Notes under the pieces: model-generated
Told to the model about the DNA's origin: nothing
The model's input: the letters and a program-made list of their open reading frames with translations, nothing else
The model's database searches: none
Source of the DNA: an uncultured Tenacibaculum sp.
GTDB lineage: Bacteria > Bacteroidota > Bacteroidia > Flavobacteriales > Flavobacteriaceae
Reading direction: 5' to 3'
Length of the DNA stretch: 64,000 nucleotides
Assembly (NCBI RefSeq): GCF_947494125.1
Contig: NZ_CANLTU010000009.1
Coordinates: forward strand, 1 to 64,000
Position numbers and translations under genes: made by a program
Shown: piece by piece, positions 17,890 through 27,900 of the stretch
Layout of the letters: every line of letters begins with the position of its first letter
Numbering within the stretch: position 1 is the stretch's first letter

Positions 17890-19038
17890 TTAAACCTTAT
17901 CTAACTGAATTTCAAAAGTAGTTCCTTTTCCTATTTCTGATTTTTGAACGGCTATTTTTCCATTATGATAATCTTCAATAATTCGTTTAGAAAGGGATAA
18001 GCCTAATCCCCAACCGCGCTTTTTTGTTGTAAATCCAGGTTTGAATATTTGTTTAAATTGAGATTTTGGAATTCCTTTACCTGAATCTGATACGATAATT
18101 TTTAGAAGTTTGTTAGTTTCTTTTATTTTTAGAGAAATACTACCTTTTCCTTGCATGGCATCAATGGCATTTTTAATTAAATTCTCAATTACCCAACCAT
18201 ACAATTCAACATTTAATTGTGTTGAAAGTTCTTCCTTGTCAGAAGAAAAAGAGAAGTTAATTTGTTTTGAACTTCTCGATTGTAGGTAATTGAATGCTGT
18301 TTGAGTTATAGAAACTATATTGTGTGTTTTTAATTTTGGTAAAGAACCAATCTTCGAAAACCTGTTAGCTATAGTACTTAACCTGTCTACATCTTTCTCA
18401 ATTTCAACAATATATTCTTCATTAACATTTTCAGTACGTAAAATAGCAATCCAACCTAATAAGGAGGATAAAGGTGTACCTATTTGATGTGCTGTTTCTT
18501 TAGCCATACCAGTCCAAAGTTTATTTTGCTCGGCTACTTTATTTGATTTGTAGACCATGTACACAATCGCTAAGAAGAGACATAATATTAAAAGTAATGC
18601 TAAAGGGTAATATTTAAGTTTGTATAGTAGATCTGAGTTTCTGTAATAGAAGTATTGTGTAACTCCAAAAGATTCAATCTCAATAGGCTCATTTTGAGCT
18701 TTCATAATATTTAATTGCTTCTGAAGGTATGCTGGTTTTTTGGCTTTAATAGTGTCTAGATTTCTATATAAATGAATACTACCATCTTTATTTACAAGTA
18801 TCGTGGGCGTATCTTCTATCGTTTCATAAACTTTGTTAATTAAATTGGTGTTTTCGTTTAGGTCAGGATTCGAAACTAATTCCTTAAAAGCTGCAGCAAA
18901 AATTTCTATTTTACCTCTTTCTTCTTCTTTAAATTTTTGAAAAAATATGTAAGTATTCCATAAAATAAAGGAAACAATTAATAAGGATATAAAAATAGTA
19001 ATCCGCTTTATCCAGTAAGTATTCTTAAAAAAAGTCAT
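17890..19038 (-). CDS. Membrane sensor histidine kinase
   Basis: A 382-aa kinase with TM helices at about residues 12-32 and 140-160 flanking a periplasmic sensor of about 105 aa. There is no clear HAMP domain. The H-box is AKETAHQIGTPLSSLLGW (phospho-His in AHQ), the N-box NLIKNAIDAMQGKG, and the G-boxes DSGKGIP and GWGLGLSLSKRI. No response regulator is adjacent, so it is an orphan kinase. A TATATTTG box lies only 4 nt before the ATG, so the mRNA is probably leaderless. The ligand is unknown. Confidence 0.92.
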   Translation of the reverse strand: MTFFKNTYWIKRITIFISLLIVSFILWNTYIFFQKFKEEERGKIEIFAAAFKELVSNPDLNENTNLINKVYETIEDTPTILVNKDGSIHLYRNLDTIKAKKPAYLQKQLNIMKAQNEPIEIESFGVTQYFYYRNSDLLYKLKYYPLALLLILCLFLAIVYMVYKSNKVAEQNKLWTGMAKETAHQIGTPLSSLLGWIAILRTENVNEEYIVEIEKDVDRLSTIANRFSKIGSLPKLKTHNIVSITQTAFNYLQSRSSKQINFSFSSDKEELSTQLNVELYGWVIENLIKNAIDAMQGKGSISLKIKETNKLLKIIVSDSGKGIPKSQFKQIFKPGFTTKKRGWGLGLSLSKRIIEDYHNGKIAVQKSEIGKGTTFEIQLDKV

Positions 19039-19042
19039 TAGT

Positions 19043-19050
19043 CAAATATA
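19043..19050 (-). promoter_or_regulatory. -7 box of the histidine kinase gene
   Basis: TATATTTG on the minus strand, 4 nt before the start codon; no matching -33 element at the usual distance. The position implies transcription starting at or next to the ATG. Confidence 0.45.
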
Positions 19051-19114
19051 AACTATTCTGTATAATAACTTAATTTGTAAAACCGTAGTATATTTACAGT
19101 AAAAATAAAACCAC

Positions 19115-19975
19115 ATGTTATCATTAGATCCTAAAGATTTACCTACAGGAAAACTACATAGTTATTTACTCGGAGCTATTGCTCCAAGGCCAATTGCTTT
19201 TGCAAGTACTATAGATAAAGAAGGAAGTCCAAATTTATCGCCTTTTAGTTTTTTTAATGTTTTTGGAGCAAATCCGCCAATGATGATTTTTTCTCCAGCA
19301 AGAAGTGTTAGAGGAAATAAAACAAAACATACATTAGATAACGCAGAAGAAACAAGAGAGGTTGTAATTAATGTTGTAAATTATGATATAGTACAGCAAA
19401 TGTCTTTAAGTAGTACAATGTACCCAAAAGGAGTTAATGAATTTGAAAAAGCTGGTTTTACTATGCTAGCTTCAGATAAAGTTAAACCTTTTCGTGTCGC
19501 TGAATCTCCAGTACAATTTGAATGCAAAGTAACTGATATTATTTATACTGGAACTGAAGGTGGTGCTGGAAATTTAATTGTTTGTGAAGTGGTTAAACTT
19601 CATGTTAATGAAAATGTATTGGCTGAAGATGGAAGTATAGATCAACATAAAATAGATTTAGTTGCTAGAGCTGGAGGAAGTTACTATTCTCGAGCTAGAG
19701 AAGGTTTTTTTGAAATACCAAAACCAATTTCGACTTTAGGAATTGGAGTAGATCAAATTCCTAATGAAATAAGAAATAGTACTGTATTAACAGGGAATAA
19801 TTTAGGTATGTTAGGTAATGTAGAGCAGTTGCCTAACGAAGAAACTGTTAATAACTTTGGTAAAGAACATCCAGAATATATTTCGCTTTCAATTGAAAAA
19901 AGACATACATTTGCACAAGATTATTTACAAAAAAATGATGTAGAAAGTGCGTGGAAGGTACTTTTAATTAAATAG
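19115..19975 (+). CDS. Flavin reductase-like FMN-binding protein
   Basis: A 286-aa member of the flavin reductase / split-barrel FMN-binding family. The N-terminal part LGAIAPRPIAFASTI (about residues 20-34) followed by NLSPFSFFNVFGANPPM is the typical FMN site. It could reduce flavin for a partner enzyme or be an FMN-dependent oxidoreductase; no partner oxygenase is adjacent. A DUF3127 gene follows after 8 nt, so the two are probably co-transcribed. There is no signal peptide, so it is cytoplasmic. Confidence 0.85.
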   Translation: MLSLDPKDLPTGKLHSYLLGAIAPRPIAFASTIDKEGSPNLSPFSFFNVFGANPPMMIFSPARSVRGNKTKHTLDNAEETREVVINVVNYDIVQQMSLSSTMYPKGVNEFEKAGFTMLASDKVKPFRVAESPVQFECKVTDIIYTGTEGGAGNLIVCEVVKLHVNENVLAEDGSIDQHKIDLVARAGGSYYSRAREGFFEIPKPISTLGIGVDQIPNEIRNSTVLTGNNLGMLGNVEQLPNEETVNNFGKEHPEYISLSIEKRHTFAQDYLQKNDVESAWKVLLIK

Positions 19976-19983
19976 ATAAGAAT

Positions 19984-20349
19984 ATGGAAGTTATAGGGAA
20001 GATTAAATTAATTAACGAAACACAAACATTTGGAGCTAGCGGATTCAGAAAACGTGAATTAGTTGTAACTACAGATGAGCAGTATCCACAAATGATTATG
20101 ATTGAATTTGTACAGGATAAATGTGATGTTTTAAACAGCTATGCAGTTGGTCAAGATGTAAAAGTATCTATTAATTTAAGAGGTAGAGAATGGATTAACC
20201 CAGAAGGGGTAGCTAAATATTTTAACTCTGTTCAAGGATGGAGAATTGAAAACTTAGCGCAAGCTGCACCACAAGGTACGCCTCCAGCAGGACAATTCGA
20301 ACCAGCTCCAGATTTATCAGCTAACGAACCAGACGATTTACCTTTTTAA
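19984..20349 (+). CDS. DUF3127 protein with an SSB-like acidic tail
   Basis: A 121-aa protein of the DUF3127 family found across Bacteroidota. Residues 1-95 form a small beta-rich (OB-like) domain (EVIGKIKLINETQTFG, RGREWINPEGVAKYFN). After a Pro/Ala linker the chain ends EPDDLPF, closely resembling the acidic DD(I/L)PF C-terminal tip of single-strand DNA-binding protein SSB, which recruits repair and replication proteins. A role in DNA binding is therefore plausible but inferred. It follows the flavin reductase by 8 nt and precedes a strong terminator. Confidence 0.85.
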   Translation: MEVIGKIKLINETQTFGASGFRKRELVVTTDEQYPQMIMIEFVQDKCDVLNSYAVGQDVKVSINLRGREWINPEGVAKYFNSVQGWRIENLAQAAPQGTPPAGQFEPAPDLSANEPDDLPF

Positions 20350-20376
20350 TAAAAAGTTAAATTAAGTGTTATATAC

Positions 20377-20409
20377 AAAACCTATGAATTTTATTCATAG
20401 GTTTTTTTT
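20377..20409. terminator. Intrinsic terminator (bidirectional)
   Basis: A 13-bp perfect stem AAAACCTATGAAT / ATTCATAGGTTTT with TTT loop and a T-tract, between the DUF3127 gene and the convergent Crp/Fnr-like gene (stop at 20419). Confidence 0.92.
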
Positions 20410-20418
20410 GTAAAATAA

Positions 20419-21030
20419 TTATGTTTCTAATAAAACAATAGATCTTGTTTTTCTAATAATTTTTTTATTATTTTCTAGAATTCGTAGCCCTCTAGAAATA
20501 GCTTCTCTTGAAAAATTTAAATCTTCAGATATTTCCAATAACGGAATTTTAATTTCTGAGTTTTTATAGAGTTTAGATTTTGTTTTTATATAGCTAAGTA
20601 GGAGTTCTTCCAAAGATTGATTTCTTATTTCCTGAGTTTTATTTATAATATTCATATAATGATATTGGAATGATGCAATCATAAAATCTCTAAGTTCAAT
20701 ATACGTACTTGTCCATTCTAAAAATAAATCATTAGGAATATTTAAAATAGTAGCATCTTTTATAATAGTACTGCATATTACATCTGAAGATATATTAGGT
20801 GTATTGGTGTAATTCATAATTATAGGGTTACTACAATCTAGATGATATAAAAGTATTTTTTTATGATTATGTTTTATAGACATTTTAACAATTCCTGATA
20901 TTAAAATACAAACTCCTTGATCAAAACGATTACAGTCTTGTAATAAATACCCCTTTTTGTAATGTAATATTGTTCCATAGTTTTTTAGTAGGTCAATTAC
21001 CTCTTTAGACAGTGGTAAATTTTTTAGCAT
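20419..21030 (-). CDS. Crp/Fnr-family transcriptional regulator
   Basis: A 203-aa regulator. The N-terminal cupin-like sensor domain (to about residue 115) has ILISGIVKMSI, but it lacks the conserved cyclic-nucleotide phosphate cassette (GE.....R.A.V), so the ligand is probably not cAMP. No FNR-type iron-sulfur Cys cluster is seen. The C-terminal winged helix-turn-helix is about residues 160-195 (LEISEDLNFSREAISRGLRI). A paralogue lies directly upstream in the same direction. The palindrome at 21053-21073 could be its own operator. The adjacent surface-protein operon is a likely target, inferred from position. Confidence 0.88.
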   Translation of the reverse strand: MLKNLPLSKEVIDLLKNYGTILHYKKGYLLQDCNRFDQGVCILISGIVKMSIKHNHKKILLYHLDCSNPIIMNYTNTPNISSDVICSTIIKDATILNIPNDLFLEWTSTYIELRDFMIASFQYHYMNIINKTQEIRNQSLEELLLSYIKTKSKLYKNSEIKIPLLEISEDLNFSREAISRGLRILENNKKIIRKTRSIVLLET

Positions 21031-21052
21031 AAATTTATTTTGTTGATTGTCT

Positions 21053-21073
21053 AACCTAGGTAATACCTAGGTT
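21053..21073. promoter_or_regulatory. Operator-like palindrome upstream of the Crp/Fnr-like gene
   Basis: AACCTAGGT-AAT-ACCTAGGTT: two 9-bp arms, each containing the 6-bp palindrome CCTAGG, 22 nt before the start codon at 21030. Symmetry and placement suit a dimeric regulator, perhaps autoregulation. Confidence 0.45.
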
Positions 21074-21122
21074 AATAGTTAGTTAGCATTTATTTAATAT
21101 GATTAAGGGGTAGTAGATTTTT

Positions 21123-21147
21123 AGAGGTTTGCAATTTGCAAACCTCT
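21123..21147. repeat. Perfect 25-bp palindrome between two regulator genes
   Basis: AGAGGTTTGCAA-T-TTGCAAACCTCT, 12-bp arms, 30 nt past the stop of the upstream Crp/Fnr-like gene. Neither side has a proper T-tract in the needed orientation, so it may be a weak terminator, an RNA processing hairpin or a protein site. Confidence 0.5.
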
Positions 21148-21177
21148 GTCAAAAAGTTAATTATTTAAGATACTGGT

Positions 21178-21792
21178 TTATACGACTAGTTGTATAGACC
21201 TAGGTTTTCCAATTATTTTATGTTGGTTTTCCAAACGTTTTATTGCTCTTGAAATGGAGGATTGAGGAGTCTTTAAATCTGAAGAAATTTCAGATCTAGA
21301 TATACGAATGTCTTTTTGTTCATAAATATTAGACTTGTTTTTTAAATAATAAAACAATCTATTTTCCAAAGAATCAGTTAAGAGGTTTTGAAGCCTGTAC
21401 ACCATTGTACTAATATTATGCTCGCTAGAGTTAATAATAGCTTTTTTAAAGGACAAGCAACAGCTTTGCCATTCGGAAATTTTATCATTTGGAACCCATA
21501 GTAGAGTACTATTTTCTATAGCAGTTATAGAGATAGGAGAAGCTTGGTTCTCTGTCATATTCATTAGTGCTATGAGTGGGTTTTTTTTAGGAGAAATATG
21601 GTATAATAGTAATGAGCTATTATCTTGGTCTAAATGCGCTTTTAAAACGCCTTTAATTATAATAGCACTATGATTAATAGGGACATCTTTTAATAAAATT
21701 GGATCGCCTATGGTATATTTCTTTTTTATAGCATTAGATCGAATTAATCTAGCTGTTGATTCTTTACAATTAATGAGGGACTCTAAAATCAT
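21178..21792 (-). CDS. Crp/Fnr-family transcriptional regulator (paralogue)
   Basis: A 204-aa regulator with the same plan as the gene 147 nt downstream: cupin-like sensor domain (SAIIIKGVLKAHL at about 47-59) without the canonical cAMP-binding cassette, a dimerisation helix, and a C-terminal helix-turn-helix (ISRSEISSDLKTPQSSISRA, about 160-180). Both share the motif LLYHISPKKNP / LLYHLDCSNP and similar length, so they arose by duplication. It is divergent from the surface-protein operon that starts at 22328, separated by 535 bp of regulatory-looking DNA, and is the best candidate for its control. Confidence 0.88.
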   Translation of the reverse strand: MILESLINCKESTARLIRSNAIKKKYTIGDPILLKDVPINHSAIIIKGVLKAHLDQDNSSLLLYHISPKKNPLIALMNMTENQASPISITAIENSTLLWVPNDKISEWQSCCLSFKKAIINSSEHNISTMVYRLQNLLTDSLENRLFYYLKNKSNIYEQKDIRISRSEISSDLKTPQSSISRAIKRLENQHKIIGKPRSIQLVV

Positions 21793-22327
21793 TATAAATT
21801 ATTTTACAATTAATTATTACTTAAATCTGTAAGCAGTTATTTAGTAGTAAATTATATTGTGTTCTTACAATATATTTTAAACAGTATGAAAAAAGAAAAC
21901 CCTATGTTTTCTTTATACGAAATACTTATGAGGTATAAGTATTACTTATAGCCTAGGGATATTCAAGGGTAAGCAATAGTTAGATTGTTTTTTTTGAAAA
22001 AAGAAAGTAATTTTTTATTCATTGATAGTATTTTTTAGGGGACTAATATTCTAATAAAGACGAATTTAATACAAAATGTTAAATTAATGTTAATTTTTTT
22101 GTTAAAAACGCTTACTTCGAGTTTTTTAAGAAGAAATTGCTAATTCTTTTTGTTGAAAAAACCTAGTGAATATCTTAAAAGCAAGTATTTAATGTGATGT
22201 AAATCAAATATTGATGCATGTTAAATGGTGATTCCTGTTAAATCAAATGGTTTTTCTTACCTCAATTTTGTGAGCTTATAATTGACTGCTTAGCAGTTAA
22301 AATAAATAACCATAAAATTAAGTATAA
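21793..22327. promoter_or_regulatory. 535-bp intergenic control region with several palindromes
   Basis: No gene is visible. Structures seen: AAAGAAAAC-CCTAT-GTTTTCTTT (21892-21914, followed by a T-tract on the minus strand); AATACTTAT-GAGGT-ATAAGTATT (21921-21943); a Crp-like half match TGTGA-6 nt-TCAAA (22193-22208); ATCAAATATTGAT (22203-22215); and ACTGCT-T-AGCAGT (22285-22297) 31 nt before the first surface gene. These are candidate sites for the two Crp/Fnr-like proteins. No convincing -33/-7 pair was found. Confidence 0.45.
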
Positions 22328-23383
22328 ATGAGAAAAACAATTTTTTTAATTACCACTTTATTATTAGCAAGCTATAATATAAAAGCGCAAGGAAGTACCC
22401 ATGTAATTTACTTTGATAAAGATGGAAGTCACCAAGGTTCTGAAGGATTATACCTCAATGGAGGTGTTGGAGGAGGAGGTACAATAACTACTTTTAGATC
22501 CTATACAACAGGAAATATTTCAGAAGTAAACTTTAGAGCAAACAGAGAGTTACGAGTTAAAGGACGTTTTTATTCTGATGGCGACGCATCATTTGCAAGG
22601 GCAGTTAGTTTTAATCGTGGATTAAATGCTTCTAGTAACAGTATTTTTTCGAGAATAGGTATAGGTACTACTAATCCTGCGGTTGGGCTTCATTTAAGAG
22701 ATCAAAATATCCGAGTAGATAATGGTGAAGTTCAAAGTCATGGGCCTCTAGTATTTCATCCAGATGTAGATAATACAGGAGATGATAAAATTTCATTTAG
22801 AGATAGTCAAAATAGCGAAATGGCATCGTTACAAGACGGTACACTTACAATCAATAGAGGTGTTTTTAATAATAGTATTTCTGCTTCAGAAGGTAGATTT
22901 GGGAGTATTTCTTATACACAAAGTACAGGTAGACTTAGTTTAGGGCATGGTACTAATGAAAAAATAACTTTTATAAACGGAGATAGTAACGAAATGGCAT
23001 CACTACAAGATGGAGTTTTAACATTAGATAGCGTTGTGCTAAACGTGGGGTCATTTCCAGATTATGTTTTTTCAAAAGATTATAAGTTAATGCCTCTAAA
23101 AGAAGTAGCAACATATATAAAAAAGAATAAACACTTACCGAATATGCCTTCTGAAGCTGAAGTTATAGCAAAAGGAATGAATGTAAAACAAATCAATACA
23201 GTTTTAGTAGAAAAAGTAGAAGAACTTACGCTTCATACAATTTCACAAGAAGAGAAAATAAATAAACTTCTAAATGAATTGATAGCTGTAAAAGAAAAAT
23301 CAGAAAGTACAGAAAAGAGAATAGAAATTCTTTTAGAGAAGTTATCAAATATAGAAAAGCAATATAATTTATTAAAAAAATAG
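22328..23383 (+). CDS. Secreted tail-fibre-like surface protein A
   Basis: A 351-aa protein with a signal peptide (MRKTIFLITTLLLASYNIKA, then Q). The middle is beta-rich and repetitive (RIGIGTTNPAVGLHLRD; NIRVDNGEVQSHG). From about 235 it carries the Bacteroidota tail-fibre-like C-terminal region (PDYVFSKDYKLMPLKEV, HLPNMPSEAEV) ending in a long coiled coil (KVEELTLHTISQEEKINKLL) that likely trimerises. These proteins resemble phage tail-fibre or endosialidase-type stalks but occur on Bacteroidota chromosomes as surface or exported proteins. It is the first of four genes spaced 5-11 nt apart. There is no T9SS domain in this one. Confidence 0.75.
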   Translation: MRKTIFLITTLLLASYNIKAQGSTHVIYFDKDGSHQGSEGLYLNGGVGGGGTITTFRSYTTGNISEVNFRANRELRVKGRFYSDGDASFARAVSFNRGLNASSNSIFSRIGIGTTNPAVGLHLRDQNIRVDNGEVQSHGPLVFHPDVDNTGDDKISFRDSQNSEMASLQDGTLTINRGVFNNSISASEGRFGSISYTQSTGRLSLGHGTNEKITFINGDSNEMASLQDGVLTLDSVVLNVGSFPDYVFSKDYKLMPLKEVATYIKKNKHLPNMPSEAEVIAKGMNVKQINTVLVEKVEELTLHTISQEEKINKLLNELIAVKEKSESTEKRIEILLEKLSNIEKQYNLLKK

Positions 23384-23394
23384 CAATAAAAAAG

Positions 23395-24384
23395 ATGATA
23401 AAAAAAATTACATTAACAGGTTTATTATTATTTGGAATTAGTATTGTACAGGCGCAACATGTAATCGGAACTGTACGAGGAATTGATATAAAGGCAGATA
23501 CCGATGCAGATCCTACATATTATGAAGGGATACGATTCTATGCAGCAAACAAGAAACTAGCTGCATTCTATCCAGGGTATAACAGGTTTTATGTACCTAC
23601 CCATTTTTCTGATAGGGTAAATTTCAATGAGTCAGCTACTTTTTATAAAAAAACTAATATTTATTCTGATTTTGAAGTATCAGGAAACAGTAAGTTTTCA
23701 AAAATAGGCTTAGGAATAACTCCTACAGAAGGAATCCATGTAAAAAATAAAAATATTAGAGTAGATGGTGGAGAATACCAGAGTTGGGGAGCAATAATAC
23801 TACGCCCAGACGTGGATAATAATGGAGATGACATAATCTCTTTTAGAAATAGTACTAATGGAGAAATGGCAAAAATTCATGATGGTGTTTTAACAACTAA
23901 TACTGGCGTTTTTAGTACGAATCTTACCTCTAATAGCGTGCAATTTCAACAAGGAACATTTGGTAGTATTTCTTATACTCAAAGTTCAGGTAGACTTAGT
24001 TTAGGACACGGTACAAATGAAAAGATAACTTTCGTAAATGGAGACAACAACGAAATGGCATCACTACAAAATGGAGTTTTAACATTAGATAGTGTTGTGT
24101 TAAATATTGGGTCGTTTCCTGATTATGTTTTTTCAAAAGATTATAAGTTAATGCCTCTAAAAGAAGTAGCAGCTTATATAAAGGAGAATAAGCATTTACC
24201 AAATATGCCTTCTGAAGCTGAAGTTATAGCAAAAGGAATGAACGTAAAACAAATCAATACAGTTTTAGTAGAAAAAGTAGAAGAACTAACACTTCATACA
24301 ATTGCTCAAGAAGAAAAAATAGAAAAGCTATTAAAAGAGTTAGAAACAATTAAGAAAGTAATAAAATCAATTAAAAATAAATAA
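23395..24384 (+). CDS. Secreted tail-fibre-like surface protein B (paralogue of A)
   Basis: A 329-aa protein with signal peptide (MIKKITLTGLLLFGISIVQA, then Q). Its N-terminal 150 residues differ from protein A, but from about residue 195 the two are nearly identical in protein and DNA (FGSISYTQSSGRLSLGHGTN, PDYVFSKDYKLMPLKEVA, HLPNMPSEAEVIAKGMNVKQ). This indicates a recent duplication or gene conversion of the C-terminal part. The coiled-coil end is shorter than in A. It lies 11 nt after A. The two probably form homo- or hetero-trimers, with the variable N-terminal parts as specificity regions; that is inference. Confidence 0.75.
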   Translation: MIKKITLTGLLLFGISIVQAQHVIGTVRGIDIKADTDADPTYYEGIRFYAANKKLAAFYPGYNRFYVPTHFSDRVNFNESATFYKKTNIYSDFEVSGNSKFSKIGLGITPTEGIHVKNKNIRVDGGEYQSWGAIILRPDVDNNGDDIISFRNSTNGEMAKIHDGVLTTNTGVFSTNLTSNSVQFQQGTFGSISYTQSSGRLSLGHGTNEKITFVNGDNNEMASLQNGVLTLDSVVLNIGSFPDYVFSKDYKLMPLKEVAAYIKENKHLPNMPSEAEVIAKGMNVKQINTVLVEKVEELTLHTIAQEEKIEKLLKELETIKKVIKSIKNK

Positions 24385-24389
24385 GAGAT

Positions 24390-24938
24390 ATGAAAAACAA
24401 ATTTATTTTGTTTTTGTGTCTATATGCTTTAGGCACAGGAATAATTGCAGCTCAAAATATAGAGTTATTTCGATTTACAAACGTAAACGTAGTTGAAGGT
24501 AATGAAATGGTGTTATTTCATAATATCGCTGACAATTCTATCAGTTTAGTCGAGAAATCTAATTCTAATCTAAATGAAAAAGATGGGTATTTACAATCTT
24601 TTATACTAAAGAGATTAGAAAGAGGAAGAATATTAATTGCATCAGCAAAACAAAAAAAATACTTTTTAAAATTCAATAATACTTCAAGTGATGTTGTTTT
24701 TTCAACGATAGAAAACCCTAGTGAATTAGAGAATTATACTTGGCAAATTCAGTTTGCAGGAACAGGCAAGGTTTTAATTTCACCATTAAACAATCTTAGT
24801 AAAGGATTAGTGCAAAAGAGCGGTAGTACAATAAAGTTAGAGCTGTTTAAAAATGGCAATAATCAAGTATTAACTGCAGGAGAAAAAGTAGGGAATCAGT
24901 ATAGGTTTACAATAGAAAAAATAGCAAACGTACTTTAA
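24390..24938 (+). CDS. Small secreted protein of the surface operon
   Basis: A 182-aa protein with signal peptide (MKNKFILFLCLYALGTGIIA, then AQ). The rest is strand-rich (IELFRFTNVNVVEGNEMVLF) with repeats of about 40 aa such as GRILIASAKQKKYFLKF and GKVLISPLNNLSKGLVQK, which could be a beta-trefoil (ricin-type) fold; that is only a guess. It lies between the tail-fibre-like genes and the giant gene, with spacings of 5 and 10 nt, and is presumably secreted with them. No family recognised. Confidence 0.7.
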   Translation: MKNKFILFLCLYALGTGIIAAQNIELFRFTNVNVVEGNEMVLFHNIADNSISLVEKSNSNLNEKDGYLQSFILKRLERGRILIASAKQKKYFLKFNNTSSDVVFSTIENPSELENYTWQIQFAGTGKVLISPLNNLSKGLVQKSGSTIKLELFKNGNNQVLTAGEKVGNQYRFTIEKIANVL

Positions 24939-24948
24939 AATAATAAAC

Positions 24949-27900
24949 ATGAGAAAAAATAAAATTATAGGCTATTTATTAGTAGTTCTATTACATTCAT
25001 TTTCTTTTATACATGCCCAACAATCACATGATTTAGCGGTTTTGCAAATACAAAGTAAAGGAAGGTATAATAGGGTTTTTAATCCTCAAACAAAATTAAG
25101 TCGTTTATTAAGCAACGGTATAAATAATAAGGCAACAATTGAGTTTTGGGGAATGCATAATACCGCAACATCAGGTAATTCTGAGGCCGTAAAATGGCAG
25201 TTTTCTAATCTAGAAGCAGGAAACAAAGAATTTACTTTAAGTATTGAAGAAGATAAAATTTCTTTAAAAATAGGAGATAATGATGCACAAATAGGAAACT
25301 TTTTATTAAATGAAAGACTATTTAAAAATTCATGGCATCATTACTCAATCACTATAGATAAAGAGTTTAATGAATTGCGAGTATATATAGATGGAGTTGA
25401 ATATTTTTTTAACACTCAACTTACTTTTGATGTACAAGAATTATACTTTCTAAGTGATAAAAAAACCGATTTGTTTTTAGCAGAATATAGAGGTTGGTCG
25501 AATGTAAAAACTAAGAAACAAATAAAAGAACAGCAGTATCGTACTTTTTATAAAGAAACAGAAAATTCATTATTGGAATTAAAAAATAATGGTTTAGAAA
25601 TAGTATATACTAATACAAATTATAAAAACGAAGATTTTTTTGGAGGAAACGTACTAACATCTGTTTCTTGGGAAAACTTATTATATGAATATTTTCCAAA
25701 TGATAATTTAGTTAAAGAAGCTGAATTTTCATCAAGTTTGAAGACTAATGTTATAGGAAGAATAGGCTCAGATATAGAACATCCAGTACTAAATTTGAAT
25801 AAAATTATAATAAGGGCAAGTGATGGAGATGGTATAGATCATACCTTATTATCAGGAACAAATGGAGTTTTAATAGAATGGCAGCATGTAAGAAATGTTG
25901 AGGGGTACGATATAAAAAGAAGAAATTTAAGAGCAGGAACTACAAGTACAGTAATACACTCGTTAAAAGATACAGAAACAAGAAATCCTTCAGAATCTTT
26001 ATTTTTTGTAGATAAAGGAATATTGCCAAACGAATTATATGAGTATACAGTTGAGGCTAAAAAAAATGGAGCAACAACATTATCAGGTAAAGATGTAGGC
26101 TTTGTGTTACCAAATGGAAAAGTAAACGGGATTATCGAAACTTCATCAAATGTAGCTACCAAATATGCAAAGGTAGAAGCAATTGCAGATGGAAATACAA
26201 ATCCAGGAGGAGCATTAAAATTTATACAAGGAAAAAAGCCATTACTTATAAAAAATATTAATGCTTTTAGAAAAGCTAAAGGAGGAGCTACTTTAGAATT
26301 TTGGTATAAAACTCCAGCAGTGTCAGCAGGAGAAAATAAAATACTTAAAATAGGAAACAGCGAGTTAGTTCTTACAGAAGATAAAATAATAGTTAAGTTA
26401 AATGGAGCTAGTTATTTAGAAGGAACAAGAACATCTGATACAAATTGGCATCATTATGCATTTGTATTTAGTGCTACGGGAGGAATTTTATATGAAGATG
26501 GAAACCCGATAAATAATGCAAGCACAACTAGTTTACTTAACTTAAGTTTAAGTAATGTTAATACATTCTATTTAAGTGAAATTACAAACGTAACGTATTA
26601 TATTGATGAGGTTCGATTATGGAACGCACCAAGAACTCCAATAGAAATAAGTAAATATGCAAATCATATTATTGGAGGAGATGTAGAGAATTTATTTGCT
26701 TACTATCGTTTTGATTTTAATGACAGTCATAAAATATTTAATTTTTCGCCAACAAGAAGAGGAGAGTATATTGCAGAAACAGAAGGAGAGTTAGAGCATT
26801 TGGCAGCAGAAGAGCAACCAAAAATAACTTATGCAACCTATACAAATGAAACAGGAAATTATGAATTCAATAGTTTAAACACAGGAATACAAGGTGTAAC
26901 TAATAACGATAATAAATTTGAATATACCATAAGGCCTTCAAAACCAAGATTTAGCTTTTTGCCTAAGAATAGATTAGTAGGTATACCAAGAAGATTAAAT
27001 GGAGCAGAGGTAACTAATGTGAATTTTAATGATGTATCTAGTTTACCAGTAACGGGAGTTATATCTTATAAAGTAGAAGAAGAATTATATCCAGTAATTA
27101 GAGGAACAGCAATAGAAGTAGATGGTTCAGTTATTCAAAGTGCTGAGGATGCTAAGGTAACTACAGATAATACCGGAACTTATGCTATTAAAACGGCTCC
27201 AGGGAAACATATAATCACTCCTAGTGCTAGATTGTCATTAATGAATGAAGAGCGTTTAAATGAAGGAAGTTTAGGTTTTGACGGAAAAACAGGGTATGCA
27301 AATTCTTCAAAATCTATAAGTAATGATGGAGAAAGTTTTGTTTGGACAGGATTTATAAGACCATTTTTAAGAACTAATACAGAAGAGGAAATTCCAGCGA
27401 TTCAGACTGTTTTACAATGGGGAACTTTAAGTTTAAAGTTAATTAATAATGCTACATTAAAAGTATATACAGGAACTGAGGAAAAATTATCAGAAACATT
27501 ACCAACAAATAGTCCAGGACAATTTTCTTTCTTTAGTATAAACTACGATAAAGTAAAAGGAACGATGTCACTTTATGTAAATAGTAAGAGGAAGAATACT
27601 TCATTAAGTTCGTTAACTGTAGCTGGAAATTTAGTAGTAGGAGCTGAAGAAAAAGCAGGAGAGCATATTAATTTTTCAAAATCGCATATTGATTTATTAG
27701 AATACAGAACTACAGCGCTTGAAGAAGAAGATATTGCTAAAGTAAGAGAAGGAAAATATCTTACATTAGAAAAATCACAATTAGAATTATCTTATAGTTT
27801 TGATCAGAAGTATGGAACTAAAGCAATTAATTTAATTACTAGCGATTTAGAAAATAATTACCTACAATTTGAAGGAGGTTGTAAATTTGATAATACTACA

